A stretch of DNA of 64,000 nucleotides from Komarekiella atlantica HA4396-MV6 (GTDB lineage Bacteria; Cyanobacteriota; Cyanobacteriia; Cyanobacteriales; Nostocaceae), in the NCBI GenBank assembly GCA_019359395.1, contig JAHHHK010000001.1:62001-126000 (forward strand). Direction: 5' to 3'. Below, piece by piece: positions 55,261 through 64,000 of this stretch. The position numbers were made by a program, and so were the translations under genes. Within the stretch, counting starts at the first letter, position 1; each line of letters starts with the position of its first letter. The notes below the pieces were generated by a model. That model was not told the DNA's origin. It was given only the letters and a program-made list of their open reading frames with translations, and ran no database searches.

Positions 55261-55476
55261 AAAAAATTACCGTAAGTTTGACAACCCTGTACTTTTAATT
55301 TTTACCCATAACAGCAATAAGGCTCACATCTACCTGATAGGCAGGTGTTAAGACTCGTTCCGACGCTCGTTTCTCTCTACGAGACGCTGCTTTGTAGCTT
55401 GGCTTTTGCGTAGGGGTACGCTACCACTCATTGGTGTCAACTTCAGCTAAGAATAGCTTTACTGTTGGCCTCCTCA

Positions 55477-55529
55477 CCCGCCAGAGAATAAATTCTCTGG
55501 CTAACAGCAAAAGTCTACTCAAGTAGACT
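55477..55529 (-). repeat. Two-hairpin element, copy B (minus orientation)
   Basis: Read on the minus strand: AGTCTACT-TG-AGTAGACT, linker TTTGCTGTTAGCC, hairpin AGAGAATTTATTCTCT, then GGCGGG. Both stems are perfect (8 and 9 bp). Confidence 0.8.
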
Positions 55530-55550
55530 CAGGATTTTGGGCGATTTTAT

Positions 55551-55605
55551 AGTCATCTTGAGATGACTTGTGCTAAGAGCAAGGAACTTCAGTTTAAGGC
55601 GGGAT
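55551..55605 (+). repeat. Two-hairpin element, copy C (plus orientation)
   Basis: AGTCATCT-TG-AGATGACT, linker TGTGCTAAGAGCAA, weaker second hairpin around GGAACTTCAGTTT, then GGCGGG. It lies 21 bases from copy B in opposite orientation. Confidence 0.75.
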
Positions 55606-55930
55606 ATGGATTTCACGTTAAGTTGACACGTATGGCTAACACTGCACTAACCTAATTAGTAGTTACATCAGTGCTTGCTCTGTACCTCTTAATTACGAAT
55701 TACGAACTTGTATTGAGTTTCGGCTACGCTCAACTACCGCGTAGTCGTAAAGCCTGCGGCATAGCTACGCTTAGGGCGCAGCCTCTCGTAGAGAAGTAGC
55801 CGAAATATTACGTAGCTTGCTTCCCGCTTTGCGGGTATTACGAATTACGCGCTTTGTAGCGGGGCGTACCCCTACGGCGAAGCAAGCTACAAAGCAGCGT
55901 CTCGCAGAGAAGCCCATTACGAATTACGAA

Positions 55931-57157
55931 TTATTTCTTAGAGGCGGTTAACTTAGCCAAACGAACTGCTTTCTCTACTGCCTCATCTAAATTTTCTACC
56001 ACTATCAGCGCATCAGTGTGGGTTTCTAGTTCTGCAAAATATTCTCTAGCGGCATTGAATTCAGAACCGGCAAGACGGACAACTAAGGGGAGAAGATTAG
56101 GTTCTCGACGGCTTTTGCTGCCATTCGAGCGTACAACCTGGGATTTGAGTTCGCTTTTGTCTTGCTGCACAAATTTCGCGATGACTTCGGTTACTTCTTC
56201 AGATTGAGGAATGCTACCCAAGAAGTTAATTAGTATCACTTGAATGCTTTTGTCAGCGTTCAAAATTTTTAGACCGATGTCTAAGCGATCGCGAAAGGTC
56301 GTTGGTGTTGTATCTGTAAGGAAAGCATGACGGAGATTTAAACAAACACCAGGTTTACCACCAGCATTAGAGACTAAATCCAAGGTTGCCATTACCGAAC
56401 CAGCACCATTACCCAAAATACCGATTTTACCGTGCATTTCTACACCATCCCAGTCGCCTAAAATGCCGTTAATCTCAGTACTGCTATGACGGCTGATAAT
56501 GTTTGCCGCTACCTGAGCGAGATCTGGATGACGCTTGATTGCCCGTTCATTGACCCTAACTTTACCATTGAGAGCCATAACTTGATCAGCAGCATTAACT
56601 GCCAGGGGATTAATTTCCACTAAATCCAGGTCTTTTTGCACAAATAACTCATACATCTTTTCGACGACGCTGCTTACCGATTGCATTAGGGTTCCCTGCA
56701 AGCCCATTTTCAAAGCTAGTCGTCGCGCATAAAATGGGGAGAATTCTTGTTCAACGACAACATGCACCATTTTTTCCCCAGCCGATTCCCAATCAATATT
56801 GGCTTCTTTGCAACCTAAAAGTACTGGCCGGCAAACAGCAGTATCTAAAACCACCGCTAAGTAAAATTCCTGTTTGGCATCGTATTGAGATTCTGCCAAT
56901 AAAACTTCTGGTAACTCACCCCAAATTGGTAAATTGAAGATACTTTGTGCCGCGGCGATCGCATCAATTGTCGTTTCCGCAAATCTAACACCACCAGCTT
57001 TTGCCCGTTCCGCTCCATGTACTTGAGATTTCAGTACAATCGGAAAACGGATTTTTAAACGTTTCAAATCTGTGGGATGGTCGATTCTTTGGGAAGGCAA
57101 TACAGGAATACCTATCTTCCCAAACCATTCTTTAACTTGGTACTCTAATAAATCCAT
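55931..57157 (-). CDS. sucC: Succinyl-CoA ligase beta-subunit homologue with altered active-site residues
   Basis: 408 residues: ATP-grasp domain (about 1-235; MDLLEYQVKEWF, KSQVHGAERAKAGGV) and C-terminal ligase domain. EINPL is kept, but the metal-binding Asp of LDGK is Asn (LNGK, residue 197) and the phosphate-binding DVGGGA region reads NLRHAF. A 25-residue basic insert (QVVRSNGSKSRREPN) precedes PLVVRLAGSEFN. With the alpha homologue downstream it may form a ligase-like complex of changed chemistry or a regulatory pair. Confidence 0.85.
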   Translation of the reverse strand: MDLLEYQVKEWFGKIGIPVLPSQRIDHPTDLKRLKIRFPIVLKSQVHGAERAKAGGVRFAETTIDAIAAAQSIFNLPIWGELPEVLLAESQYDAKQEFYLAVVLDTAVCRPVLLGCKEANIDWESAGEKMVHVVVEQEFSPFYARRLALKMGLQGTLMQSVSSVVEKMYELFVQKDLDLVEINPLAVNAADQVMALNGKVRVNERAIKRHPDLAQVAANIISRHSSTEINGILGDWDGVEMHGKIGILGNGAGSVMATLDLVSNAGGKPGVCLNLRHAFLTDTTPTTFRDRLDIGLKILNADKSIQVILINFLGSIPQSEEVTEVIAKFVQQDKSELKSQVVRSNGSKSRREPNLLPLVVRLAGSEFNAAREYFAELETHTDALIVVENLDEAVEKAVRLAKLTASKK

Positions 57158-57889
57158 TGATGCACCTTATATTGACACTTTCAAAGCATTTGATTGGTGC
57201 TGTATTTAATCTTTTACAGCACCTTAATTACAGAATTAAGTTTTGGTAACAATAGAAATTTATTTTTCATCGATCAATTTTATCGAATTCGGCAGATGAG
57301 GAAAATTAATTTCTATAACTAACCCATTTGTGCCAAGTCAACAAAACGTAATTAATCTCCTCAGTAAATCTCCCAGCATAGAAGATAACTAGCATTTATG
57401 TCAAAAATCTCTGTAGAAGTTATAAGTTAGGGGTTAGGAGTCTTTTTTGCTGTCTCCTCTCTAACAAGTAAGATCTCTGAATGCAACTATATATGACATA
57501 GCATTGTTTCCTTCACCTTTAGATAATTCTATTACAACCTCTCTGCAACTAAAAGCTGAGGGGTAGTAGCGACCATGAATTTAATTATCACTAAGTAATC
57601 AGTTAAAATCATCAAAAATTTTATTATTCCCATTTTTTATTTGTAATTTCTACTTTTGGACAGATTGTTTAATTTCACATCTAGTCAACCAAAAATGTAG
57701 CAGAGCGAACAATTATTACCGCTATTTTAATTTTTGGTTAAAAGACGGAATTTGTGTTAGAAAGTTGGTCGTTCTGATTCTCAGGCTGTGATTGGTTAAA
57801 ACTGTGCATTTATATTCAATCAACCCAAAAAGTTCATTTCCTCCCCTCAAAGATCAGAAAAACTATATAGAAGATCAGCACAAAGCTCT
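57158..57889. other. Divergent intergenic region
   Basis: About 730 AT-rich bases between sucC and the 616-residue protein gene. No gene, MITE or strong hairpin was found; promoters for both genes must lie here. Confidence 0.5.
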
Positions 57890-59740
57890 ATGAAAGTAGC
57901 AGTCCAGCAGGAAGATTTACAACTTTTAGCCAAAACTTTGCAGGAACAATTGCTTGTAGAAGTTCCATCGGTTGAATTCTTCCAAGTTAAGTGTGGCGTC
58001 AATAAAGACGAGTTAATGATTTTAACGCAACATTCATCAGGTACGATAGTTGACTCTCAAACGATTTTTGCAGTACTTGAAGAAGTACTCCAGTCTCTAG
58101 CACCCCACAAAGAGCAACAGGTGCAATGTTTTCTCAGAGTCTTTGGCGAAAAACTTCCTTATGCGAAACGTTTTTTAACAGTGCAGAGGGGGGAGGTAGA
58201 GGGGCAGGGGAGCAGCACTTCGGCTTACCTCGACTTCTCTACGAGACGCTACGCGAACGCTCGGCACAAGCCGCTCAGTGACCGGGGGGTAGGGGGAGAT
58301 AGGGAAGACAAGGAAGAAAATTCTACTTTGTCCTCCTTGTCCTTTCCATGCCCTTCATCTTCTCTGACCTTTGCTCCACCGATTGATGAGGCTGAGGAAG
58401 AGGAATTATTTGACCCGTTTGTGGGTGCGCCGGATTTGTCGGCTTGCAAGCCAGCACGTCAAGTTAAACCTATGATGCTGGGTGCAGCAGTACTGGGATT
58501 TGTAGTCTTAGCTGCTGGTGCTTACTGTCTGACTCGCCCTTGTGTAATGTCTGAGTGTAAACAAGTCCAAATTGCTGAGCAATTAAAAACCGAATCTCAG
58601 CAATTGACGCGCCGCGCTAAGTCGGAAAATGAATTGTTAGCAGTGCAACAGAGACTTCAGGCGGCCAGTGTAGCCTTAAAACCGATTCCCCGTTGGTCGC
58701 CCCATTACCAGCAAGCAGAAGAACTACAAGCAAATTTGTCAGGGCGGATAGAAAAAATTAACCAGGTAGTCAAGGCTTTGCAGACTGCATCCACAGCAGC
58801 ACAAAAAATTCAAACTCCTGGATATAGTCTGGAGGAATTACAAGCTAGACAACATTTATGGCGACAAGCGATCGCGCCACTAGAGGCTGTAAGTCCTAAC
58901 AGTGAACTTTATGGACTAGTGCAAGCAAAATTGCTAGATTATCGTGTCAAATTGCATACTGTAAATCAGCAGATGCTCATTGCAGAAAAATGGCTGAAAA
59001 AACTCACAGCAGCAAAAGCTGTAGCCAATGCAGCCACTAACCGGGAAGCCACTGCTAAATCTTTGAATGACTGGCAAAAGGTGCAGTCTACTTGGCAGGT
59101 AGCAATTAATGCCTTAAATGTAATTCCCCAGACTAGCCCTGGTTATCAAGAAGCACAAAAGCTGCTAGCAGATTATAAACCGAAACTCACAGCAGCACGC
59201 GATCGCACTACTAAAGAACAATTAGCTGCTAAAACCTACCAACAAGCTGTCAGCACTGCCAATCAAGCCAAAGCTTATGAGCAACAAAATCAATGGCAAG
59301 CAGCAGCTACATACTGGGATCAGGCTTTGCAAACTGCTAAACAGATATCTCGTGATAGCTTTTACTACACTCAGACTCAGACTCTCATTGAACCTTACTC
59401 AGTTGCCCTCAAACAAGCACAAGAGAAACTACAAGTTACTAGTAATTTGCAACAAACCCGCACAGACTTAGATAAAACTTGTGTTAATGGAATTCAGATT
59501 TGCACCTTTAGCATAGACAACGAAGGAATTATTGTCCGGTTAACTCCTGATTATGACCAAACAATCCAAAATAGCTTAGTAAATTCTTATTCTGAGAACC
59601 TAACTACTTCTGTTGACCTTACCAATCACTTACAAACTTTACGGGAGGCGCTAGCCGTAATTAGTGAGAATGCTAACTTACCCTTATTTCTCTATGATGC
59701 TCAAGATCAGATAGTTTATGTGCGGACACTGGAAGGTTAG
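57890..59740 (+). CDS. Membrane-anchored coiled-coil protein carrying a repeat-derived segment
   Basis: 616 residues. A small alpha/beta N-terminal domain (1-100), a Ser/Gly/Glu-rich region, one membrane segment near 195-216 (MLGAAVLGFVVLAAGAYCL), a helical Ala/Gln-rich repeat region (about 225-530, units like WQKVQSTWQVAINALNVIP, TPR-like) and a C-terminal domain from LDKTCVNGIQICTFSI. Residues about 98-160 are repeat-derived: 58212-58288 matches an intergenic repeat, and its flanks look like intergenic low-complexity DNA, all in frame. Function unknown. Confidence 0.75.
   Translation: MKVAVQQEDLQLLAKTLQEQLLVEVPSVEFFQVKCGVNKDELMILTQHSSGTIVDSQTIFAVLEEVLQSLAPHKEQQVQCFLRVFGEKLPYAKRFLTVQRGEVEGQGSSTSAYLDFSTRRYANARHKPLSDRGVGGDREDKEENSTLSSLSFPCPSSSLTFAPPIDEAEEEELFDPFVGAPDLSACKPARQVKPMMLGAAVLGFVVLAAGAYCLTRPCVMSECKQVQIAEQLKTESQQLTRRAKSENELLAVQQRLQAASVALKPIPRWSPHYQQAEELQANLSGRIEKINQVVKALQTASTAAQKIQTPGYSLEELQARQHLWRQAIAPLEAVSPNSELYGLVQAKLLDYRVKLHTVNQQMLIAEKWLKKLTAAKAVANAATNREATAKSLNDWQKVQSTWQVAINALNVIPQTSPGYQEAQKLLADYKPKLTAARDRTTKEQLAAKTYQQAVSTANQAKAYEQQNQWQAAATYWDQALQTAKQISRDSFYYTQTQTLIEPYSVALKQAQEKLQVTSNLQQTRTDLDKTCVNGIQICTFSIDNEGIIVRLTPDYDQTIQNSLVNSYSENLTTSVDLTNHLQTLREALAVISENANLPLFLYDAQDQIVYVRTLEG
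58212..58288 (+). repeat. 77-bp dispersed repeat, coding copy
   Basis: Matches 34366-34442 at 76 of 77 positions. It codes for residues about 108-133 (SSTSAYLDFSTRRYANARHK and on). Flanks are AGGGGGGAGGTAGAGGGGCA at the left and GGTAGGGGGAGATAGGG at the right, the same G-rich style as other intergenic copies. Confidence 0.9.
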
Positions 59741-59764
59741 AAGAGAGTGGGGGAGATGGCAAGA

Positions 59765-61099
59765 TTAACCTCGTTGAAAACCCTTTGCTGACTTTTGTTG
59801 TCCTTTACTCTTAGGCTTAGATTTATTCACTTCTCCTAAAGCTTCTTGAAATAAGTTGTGCAGATGTATGGGGACACTAGCAATTTCTGGTAATTCCGGC
59901 TCGATGGGTTTGTGAAATTCTTGCAAAAGTGTGTCTAAGTCAGTTTCAAGACGAAAGTCAGGACGTTGTAGAAATGTCAGCAAGATTTTTTCTAACTGAG
60001 TTGGATACTGTTGCGCTAATCGATGCCAAATAAAGGCATTAATACTTTTATCTTCGAGATAGTAGCGAATTAGTTTTTCAGCACCTTCAACATTTTGCCA
60101 GTCTTCTGCTAATAAAATTGCTTGAATTTTACTGTATGTTGGTAAAAACATTTGTCCCCAACGAGGATGAGAAAGAGCTGTTACCTGTTCTGCTTTCTTG
60201 AGTTCAGCAGGTAAATCAACCTTTGGCATCACCATTTTACTATTGCCACTTTTGTTGTTAAACATTTGAGAAACTGCCTTGGAGTCAGCACCAAATTCTT
60301 CTGCTGCTGCTTTGATTTCCTCATCTCCAATGCCAGCTACTTCTGCCACTTCAGCCAGAGATTTGGATGGATCAATTCCTGCATCTGCCAATTGTTTCTC
60401 AGTGATTAATTCTTGGAATTCAGCTATTTTTTTATTAAGCTGATAGCCAGGTAATGTAATTTCATCAGCGCCAAAAAAGTCAACAAACTGTTGATGGTAT
60501 TTTACTACCGACTGCCAAGCTTCTTCTAGCAAGTCTGGAGCATCGCTGTAAAGATGACTTTTATAGTTATCTTTGAAATTGCCAATTGCTACAGCAAGTT
60601 TTGGTTTACCCAATTTACCCATCAGTGTGTAGGGGCCAGAAAACATCCAATAGCTATCTGTGACGGGAGAAATGCGAGTTAAAATGATTTCTCCTATTTT
60701 TAACCGAGATATTTCCTGTAATGTTTTGGCATTGTTTGGCTTGACAATGTAGTGTTTATCTGTGAGCCAGTTCGTTAACTCAAAGCCATCAGGTAGGGTG
60801 TTAGTTATGGCAAATAAGCCAATAAAACTACGATGCCAGCTGTTGATCAGGTTGCGATCGCTCTCTAATAAATTGGGATGCTCCTGTGTAAATAACTCTA
60901 GCGGGGAGTGATCATTGACTTTGCCTTCTGTGAGAAAGCTGTCAATAATTAAGTCCTGCTGTGTGCTATCACCACTCCCACGGCGTAACTGTTTCGCTGC
61001 ATAGGTTTCTAGTGCTTGTGCTAGTTCCCCCTCTGCGTCTAGGACAAAATCTACTAAGGCTTGTTTTAGTTCGTGCGATCGCTCTAGTATGGCATCCAC
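59765..61099 (-). CDS. Hypothetical cyanobacterial protein
   Basis: 444 residues starting at GTG. Mostly helical: N-terminal region with LVDFVLDAEGELAQALETYA, a central NWLTDKHYIVKPNNAKTLQE and YWMFSGPYTLMGKLGKPKLA, and a basic Lys/Ser/Gln tail (VNKSKPKSKGQQKSAKGFQ). No membrane segment. I recognise no domain. It converges on the 616-residue protein gene, with 24 bases between stops. Confidence 0.6.
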   Translation of the reverse strand: MDAILERSHELKQALVDFVLDAEGELAQALETYAAKQLRRGSGDSTQQDLIIDSFLTEGKVNDHSPLELFTQEHPNLLESDRNLINSWHRSFIGLFAITNTLPDGFELTNWLTDKHYIVKPNNAKTLQEISRLKIGEIILTRISPVTDSYWMFSGPYTLMGKLGKPKLAVAIGNFKDNYKSHLYSDAPDLLEEAWQSVVKYHQQFVDFFGADEITLPGYQLNKKIAEFQELITEKQLADAGIDPSKSLAEVAEVAGIGDEEIKAAAEEFGADSKAVSQMFNNKSGNSKMVMPKVDLPAELKKAEQVTALSHPRWGQMFLPTYSKIQAILLAEDWQNVEGAEKLIRYYLEDKSINAFIWHRLAQQYPTQLEKILLTFLQRPDFRLETDLDTLLQEFHKPIEPELPEIASVPIHLHNLFQEALGEVNKSKPKSKGQQKSAKGFQRG

Positions 61100-61811
61100 A
61101 AGTTAATCTCTCTGTTCAACAGTTGTAAATTATAGCTTTTAACAGAATTACAGCATCTAACAATAGCTAGATTTGTACCAAAAAGTGACTTATTTTTCCT
61201 CAACAGACTCATCACTGCAAAGATTTAGATAACTCCAGTAATGAGGATAGTAAGCCGCAGAGGCAATTTTTGAGAATTTACGCCTGATGTGAATTATGAA
61301 AATCAACGACATATCAAAAATTCTGCGTACTGTAGAGACGTAGCAATGCTACGTCTCTACTTATAACCGCATTAGCTGCTGCATAATACATAAAATTACA
61401 GAAAGAAATATTTGTAATTAGTTATTAATACCCTTGCCTTTTTAGCTAATTAGCATTGCTACTAAACGCTATTACACTTTTTTAGATTGTCATCAGTATT
61501 TATCATGAATTGGCGTCAACTTAAGATTTTTTTTATAATATTTTTTAATTACGTGTAATTACGAATATGTTTTTAAAAAAAGTATTGAACAATTATTAAT
61601 TAATCTTGGGAATATACACCTAACTTTAAACACCAAAAACAGCAGCATAAATTTAATTAATGTTCTGTTGAAAACTTGGTTTAATCTTGTATTTTCACCA
61701 GTTAAATTGCAGATTAATCAATATTTATTCACATAAAATTTCAGATTATGTGAATTTGTGTTGTAGCTAAAATTCATCGTCAAACTTGATTTTACTAAGA
61801 ATTTAGTTATT
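61100..61811. other. Divergent intergenic region
   Basis: About 710 AT-rich bases containing the palindrome at 61332-61360 and the promoter of the UbiA gene. No gene seen. Confidence 0.55.
61332..61360. repeat. GTAGAGAC-type palindrome with changed centre
   Basis: GTAGAGACGTAGCA-A-TGCTACGTCTCTAC, perfect 14-bp arms. Compared with 13351-13379, one base on each arm has changed together (TTGCA/TGCAA to TAGCA/TGCTA), so pairing is kept. Confidence 0.85.
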
Positions 61812-62711
61812 ATGATCAATAGTGCAAAATTTCAGGTTTTGACACAATTTAGTAGTAGCCTGATTCGTGAACCATACCTGATTTGGCTATTCATTAGGCG
61901 CGATTATTCCACCACGATTTTGCCTGCACTGCTGTTTATAATAGCCGCCTGGAAAAACAGCCAATCCTCTTTTGGGGAGTTGTTTTTGGCATTAGAACGT
62001 GGCTTTATTTATTTTTTGTTGTTCATCTTATCATTTTGTATCGCTAACCAAATCATTGGCATAGATGAGGATCGGATTAATAAGCCTGATCGCCCACTTG
62101 TAACTGGAGCTGTTTCATATCATGGAGCTTTAGTTAGGTTGGCTTGTAGCCAGATTGCATTCTCGTTGATCGGGCTGTGGTTTGGAGTTTTAGAATGGGC
62201 ATTGTTATGGCAACTATTTACTTTTCTATATCACTTTGCTGGTTGGGATAAGAATTGGTTTACCAAAGGTCTTGTAATCGGAGTTGGTGCAGTTGCAGAA
62301 CTTGCCGCAGCATGGGAAATAGTCACACCAATTACACCGATCGCTTGGCGTTGGATATTCATGATGGGAGTTTTCTGGACTACACTAGTCGCTGTTCAGG
62401 ATTTTCGTGACATGGAAGGCGATCGCGCTATTGGTCGCAAGACATTGCCGATGGTGATTGGGGAAACAGCAAGCCGAGTGATACTAAGTGTGGGCTTTAC
62501 ATTTTTACCACTCGTAATTCATTTAGTACTGATGATGCCTGCGGGAAATACTTTGAATGTCTTGGCATGTGAACTTGGACTTACAGTACTGTGCTGGATT
62601 ATTGCCGCTAGAATTATGCTTTATCGCAATCCCCAAGCAGATCATCATACATACATGCTGTTAACCTACTGGTTTTGCCTTGTTTTAGCTAGCGCGATCG
62701 TTATTCTTTAA
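61812..62711 (+). CDS. UbiA family prenyltransferase-like enzyme
   Basis: 299-residue integral membrane protein with about eight membrane segments. First Asp-rich motif is NQIIGIDEDRINKPDRPLV, second is DFRDMEGDRAIGRKTLP, the variant spacing seen in UbiA relatives that act on terpenoid substrates rather than quinones. It may prenylate a small acceptor or cyclise a prenyl chain. The P450 starts 49 bases downstream, so the two probably form a biosynthetic operon. The substrate is unknown. Confidence 0.82.
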   Translation: MINSAKFQVLTQFSSSLIREPYLIWLFIRRDYSTTILPALLFIIAAWKNSQSSFGELFLALERGFIYFLLFILSFCIANQIIGIDEDRINKPDRPLVTGAVSYHGALVRLACSQIAFSLIGLWFGVLEWALLWQLFTFLYHFAGWDKNWFTKGLVIGVGAVAELAAAWEIVTPITPIAWRWIFMMGVFWTTLVAVQDFRDMEGDRAIGRKTLPMVIGETASRVILSVGFTFLPLVIHLVLMMPAGNTLNVLACELGLTVLCWIIAARIMLYRNPQADHHTYMLLTYWFCLVLASAIVIL

Positions 62712-62760
62712 ATTTCTTGCAGAATTCTCTAACAGTAGTGTTACGCAATCAAAGATTTAG

Positions 62761-64000
62761 ATGAAACTACCAAATACTCTCAAAACCCCTTCTTTTGTAC
62801 AGAAACTTCAGTGGGTTTTTGATCCAGTAGGATATTTAGAAAGCGCAGTTCAGGAATATCCTGACATTTTCACTGCTGAGATCGTTGGTTTTGGGGATAC
62901 TGTAGTATTCATTAACAATCCCCAAGCAATCCAAAAACTTTTAACCAATGATCGCAAAAAATTTGCCGCCCTCGGTGAGGCGAACAGTGTCATGCATCCC
63001 TTAGTCGGTGACAATTCAATGCTGTTACTGAACGGCGAGCAACACAAACGGCAACGACAACTTGTGACACCCTCCCTTCATGGAGAGCGGATGCAAGTTT
63101 ACGGGCAGCAAATCTGTAATTTGACTGAAAAAGTCTTGAGTCAGTTACCCAAAAATCAACCCTTCTTAGCTCGTGATGTCACACAGGAGATATCCCTGCA
63201 AGTCATGTTACAAACCGTATTTGGTTTGTATGCAGGAGAACGTTATCAAAAACTCAAGCATCTATTTAAAGTGTTGATGTCGGATGTATTTCAGTCGCCG
63301 CTCACGTCTAGCTTACTCTTGTTCTCCTTTATGCAAAAAGATTTAGGAGCTTGGAGTCCTTGGGGAAAGTTTCTACATGATCGACGAATACTTGATGAAC
63401 TGCTCTATGCAGAAATTGCCGAACGCCGAGAGCATCCCGATTTAGAGCGGATCGATATCCTCTCGTTGCTGATGTTCGCTCAAGATGAAGCAGGTAACAC
63501 AATGACGGATCGAGAGTTGCGCGATGAGTTGATGACTTTAATGCTTGCCGGAAATGAAACTACAGCCACAGCGATCGCCTGGGCTTTGTATTGGATTCAT
63601 CATTTGCCAGAAGTAGGTGAAAAACTGTTCCAAGAACTAGATACTCTGGGTGATTCAAAAGACCCTATGAGCATTTATCGGCTGCCTTATCTCACCGCTG
63701 TCTGCAATGAAACCTTGCGGATTCACCCCGTGGCTATGTTCACATTGCCCAGGGTAGTACAAGAATCTGTTGAACTACTGGGATATTCGTTAGAACCTGG
63801 TACGGTAATGCAAGGTTGCATTTATCTCACTCATCACCGTGAAGATTTATATCCACAGCCGAAGCAGTTTAAACCAGAGCGCTTTCTAGAACGTCAATTT
63901 TCTCCTTATGAATTTCTGCCTTTTGGTGGCGGTGTCCGACGCTGTATTGGTGAGGCTTTAGCTGTCTTTGAAATGAAGCTAGTATTAGCAACTATCTTGT
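62761..64000 (+). CDS. CYP110-like cytochrome P450 (truncated by window end)
   Basis: 413 codons visible; the frame is open at the window end. The K-helix ETLRIHP (about residue 316), the I-helix AGNETTATAIAW (about 263) and the haem loop FGGGVRRCIGEALA (about 387) mark an active P450. Overall wording (LYWIHHLPEV, LPYLTAVCNETL, ERQFSPYEFLPFG) matches CYP110 enzymes of Nostoc, several of which sit beside terpene or lipid genes. It oxidises a substrate likely supplied by the UbiA-type enzyme upstream. Confidence 0.9.
   Translation, partial: MKLPNTLKTPSFVQKLQWVFDPVGYLESAVQEYPDIFTAEIVGFGDTVVFINNPQAIQKLLTNDRKKFAALGEANSVMHPLVGDNSMLLLNGEQHKRQRQLVTPSLHGERMQVYGQQICNLTEKVLSQLPKNQPFLARDVTQEISLQVMLQTVFGLYAGERYQKLKHLFKVLMSDVFQSPLTSSLLLFSFMQKDLGAWSPWGKFLHDRRILDELLYAEIAERREHPDLERIDILSLLMFAQDEAGNTMTDRELRDELMTLMLAGNETTATAIAWALYWIHHLPEVGEKLFQELDTLGDSKDPMSIYRLPYLTAVCNETLRIHPVAMFTLPRVVQESVELLGYSLEPGTVMQGCIYLTHHREDLYPQPKQFKPERFLERQFSPYEFLPFGGGVRRCIGEALAVFEMKLVLATIL

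Larger units (their letters stand above)
55261..55930. other. Repeat-filled spacer between sucC and sucD
   Basis: About 670 bases with repeat blocks at 55365-55435 and 55705-55925 (TCTCTACGAGACGCTGC, GCGTCTCGCAGAGAAG, several AATTACGAATTACG words) and two inverted hairpin elements (55477-55605). No gene seen. Confidence 0.75.

Overview
The window is chromosomal DNA of a cyanobacterium, most likely a filamentous heterocyst-forming member of the Nostocales (Nostoc, Calothrix, Tolypothrix group). Reasons: many HIP1 octamers (GCGATCGC); cyanobacterial genes (Ycf34, a magnesium-chelatase H homologue, a TIGR04376-type protein, a DUF3288 protein, a PyrF-PyrE fusion, two DevBCA exporters, a NucA/NuiA nuclease-inhibitor pair, a CYP110-like P450); heptamer tandem repeats; and a high load of short palindromic elements. 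I found no rRNA or tRNA gene, no intact insertion sequence and no prophage.

Layout. 1-4.5 kb: acylphosphatase, GNAT acetyltransferase, zinc alcohol dehydrogenase, Na/Pi-cotransporter-like protein. 4.5-8.2 kb: an accessory pair, a NACHT NTPase and, divergent to it, a protein of two degenerate histidine-kinase dimerisation domains. 8.5-14.7 kb: small membrane protein, Ca2+/H+ exchanger, methyltransferase, M3 peptidase, a gene remnant beside a MITE-like element, and a membrane protein. 15.1-25 kb: two paralogous devB-devC-devA operons with nucA and nuiA between them and a divergent TetR regulator at the head of the second. 25-38 kb: a secretion-pilot-like protein, mnmG, an unknown all-helical protein, a VanY-type peptidase, a NYN/OST-HTH protein, a HicAB pair with a shortened HicA, TIGR04376, DUF3288 and clpC. 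38-43.5 kb: AI-2E permease, pyrFE, a cytochrome b, then a CRISPR array of 27 repeats with no cas gene in view. 43.8-52.4 kb: DUF1838, tsaB, ycf34, cca, a Doc-type toxin interrupted by an amber codon with a translationally coupled partner, and chlH. 53-64 kb: amidase, sucD and sucC homologues lacking catalytic residues, two large unknown proteins, then a UbiA-family enzyme followed by a P450 that runs off the window.

Most functional units are small: the two exporters (export of lipid-like substrates), nucA with its inhibitor, hicAB, the doc pair, sucCD and ubiA-P450. The most unusual signals are (i) dispersed palindromic repeats lying in frame inside protein genes (chlH at three places, the alcohol dehydrogenase, and the 616-residue protein, whose 77-bp insert matches an intergenic copy 24 kb away at 76 of 77 bases); (ii) hairpin elements whose stems change in a compensatory way between copies; (iii) tandem HisKA domains in which the phospho-accepting histidine is Lys or Val; and (iv) a succinyl-CoA-ligase-like pair in which the catalytic His and its partner Glu are both Gln.
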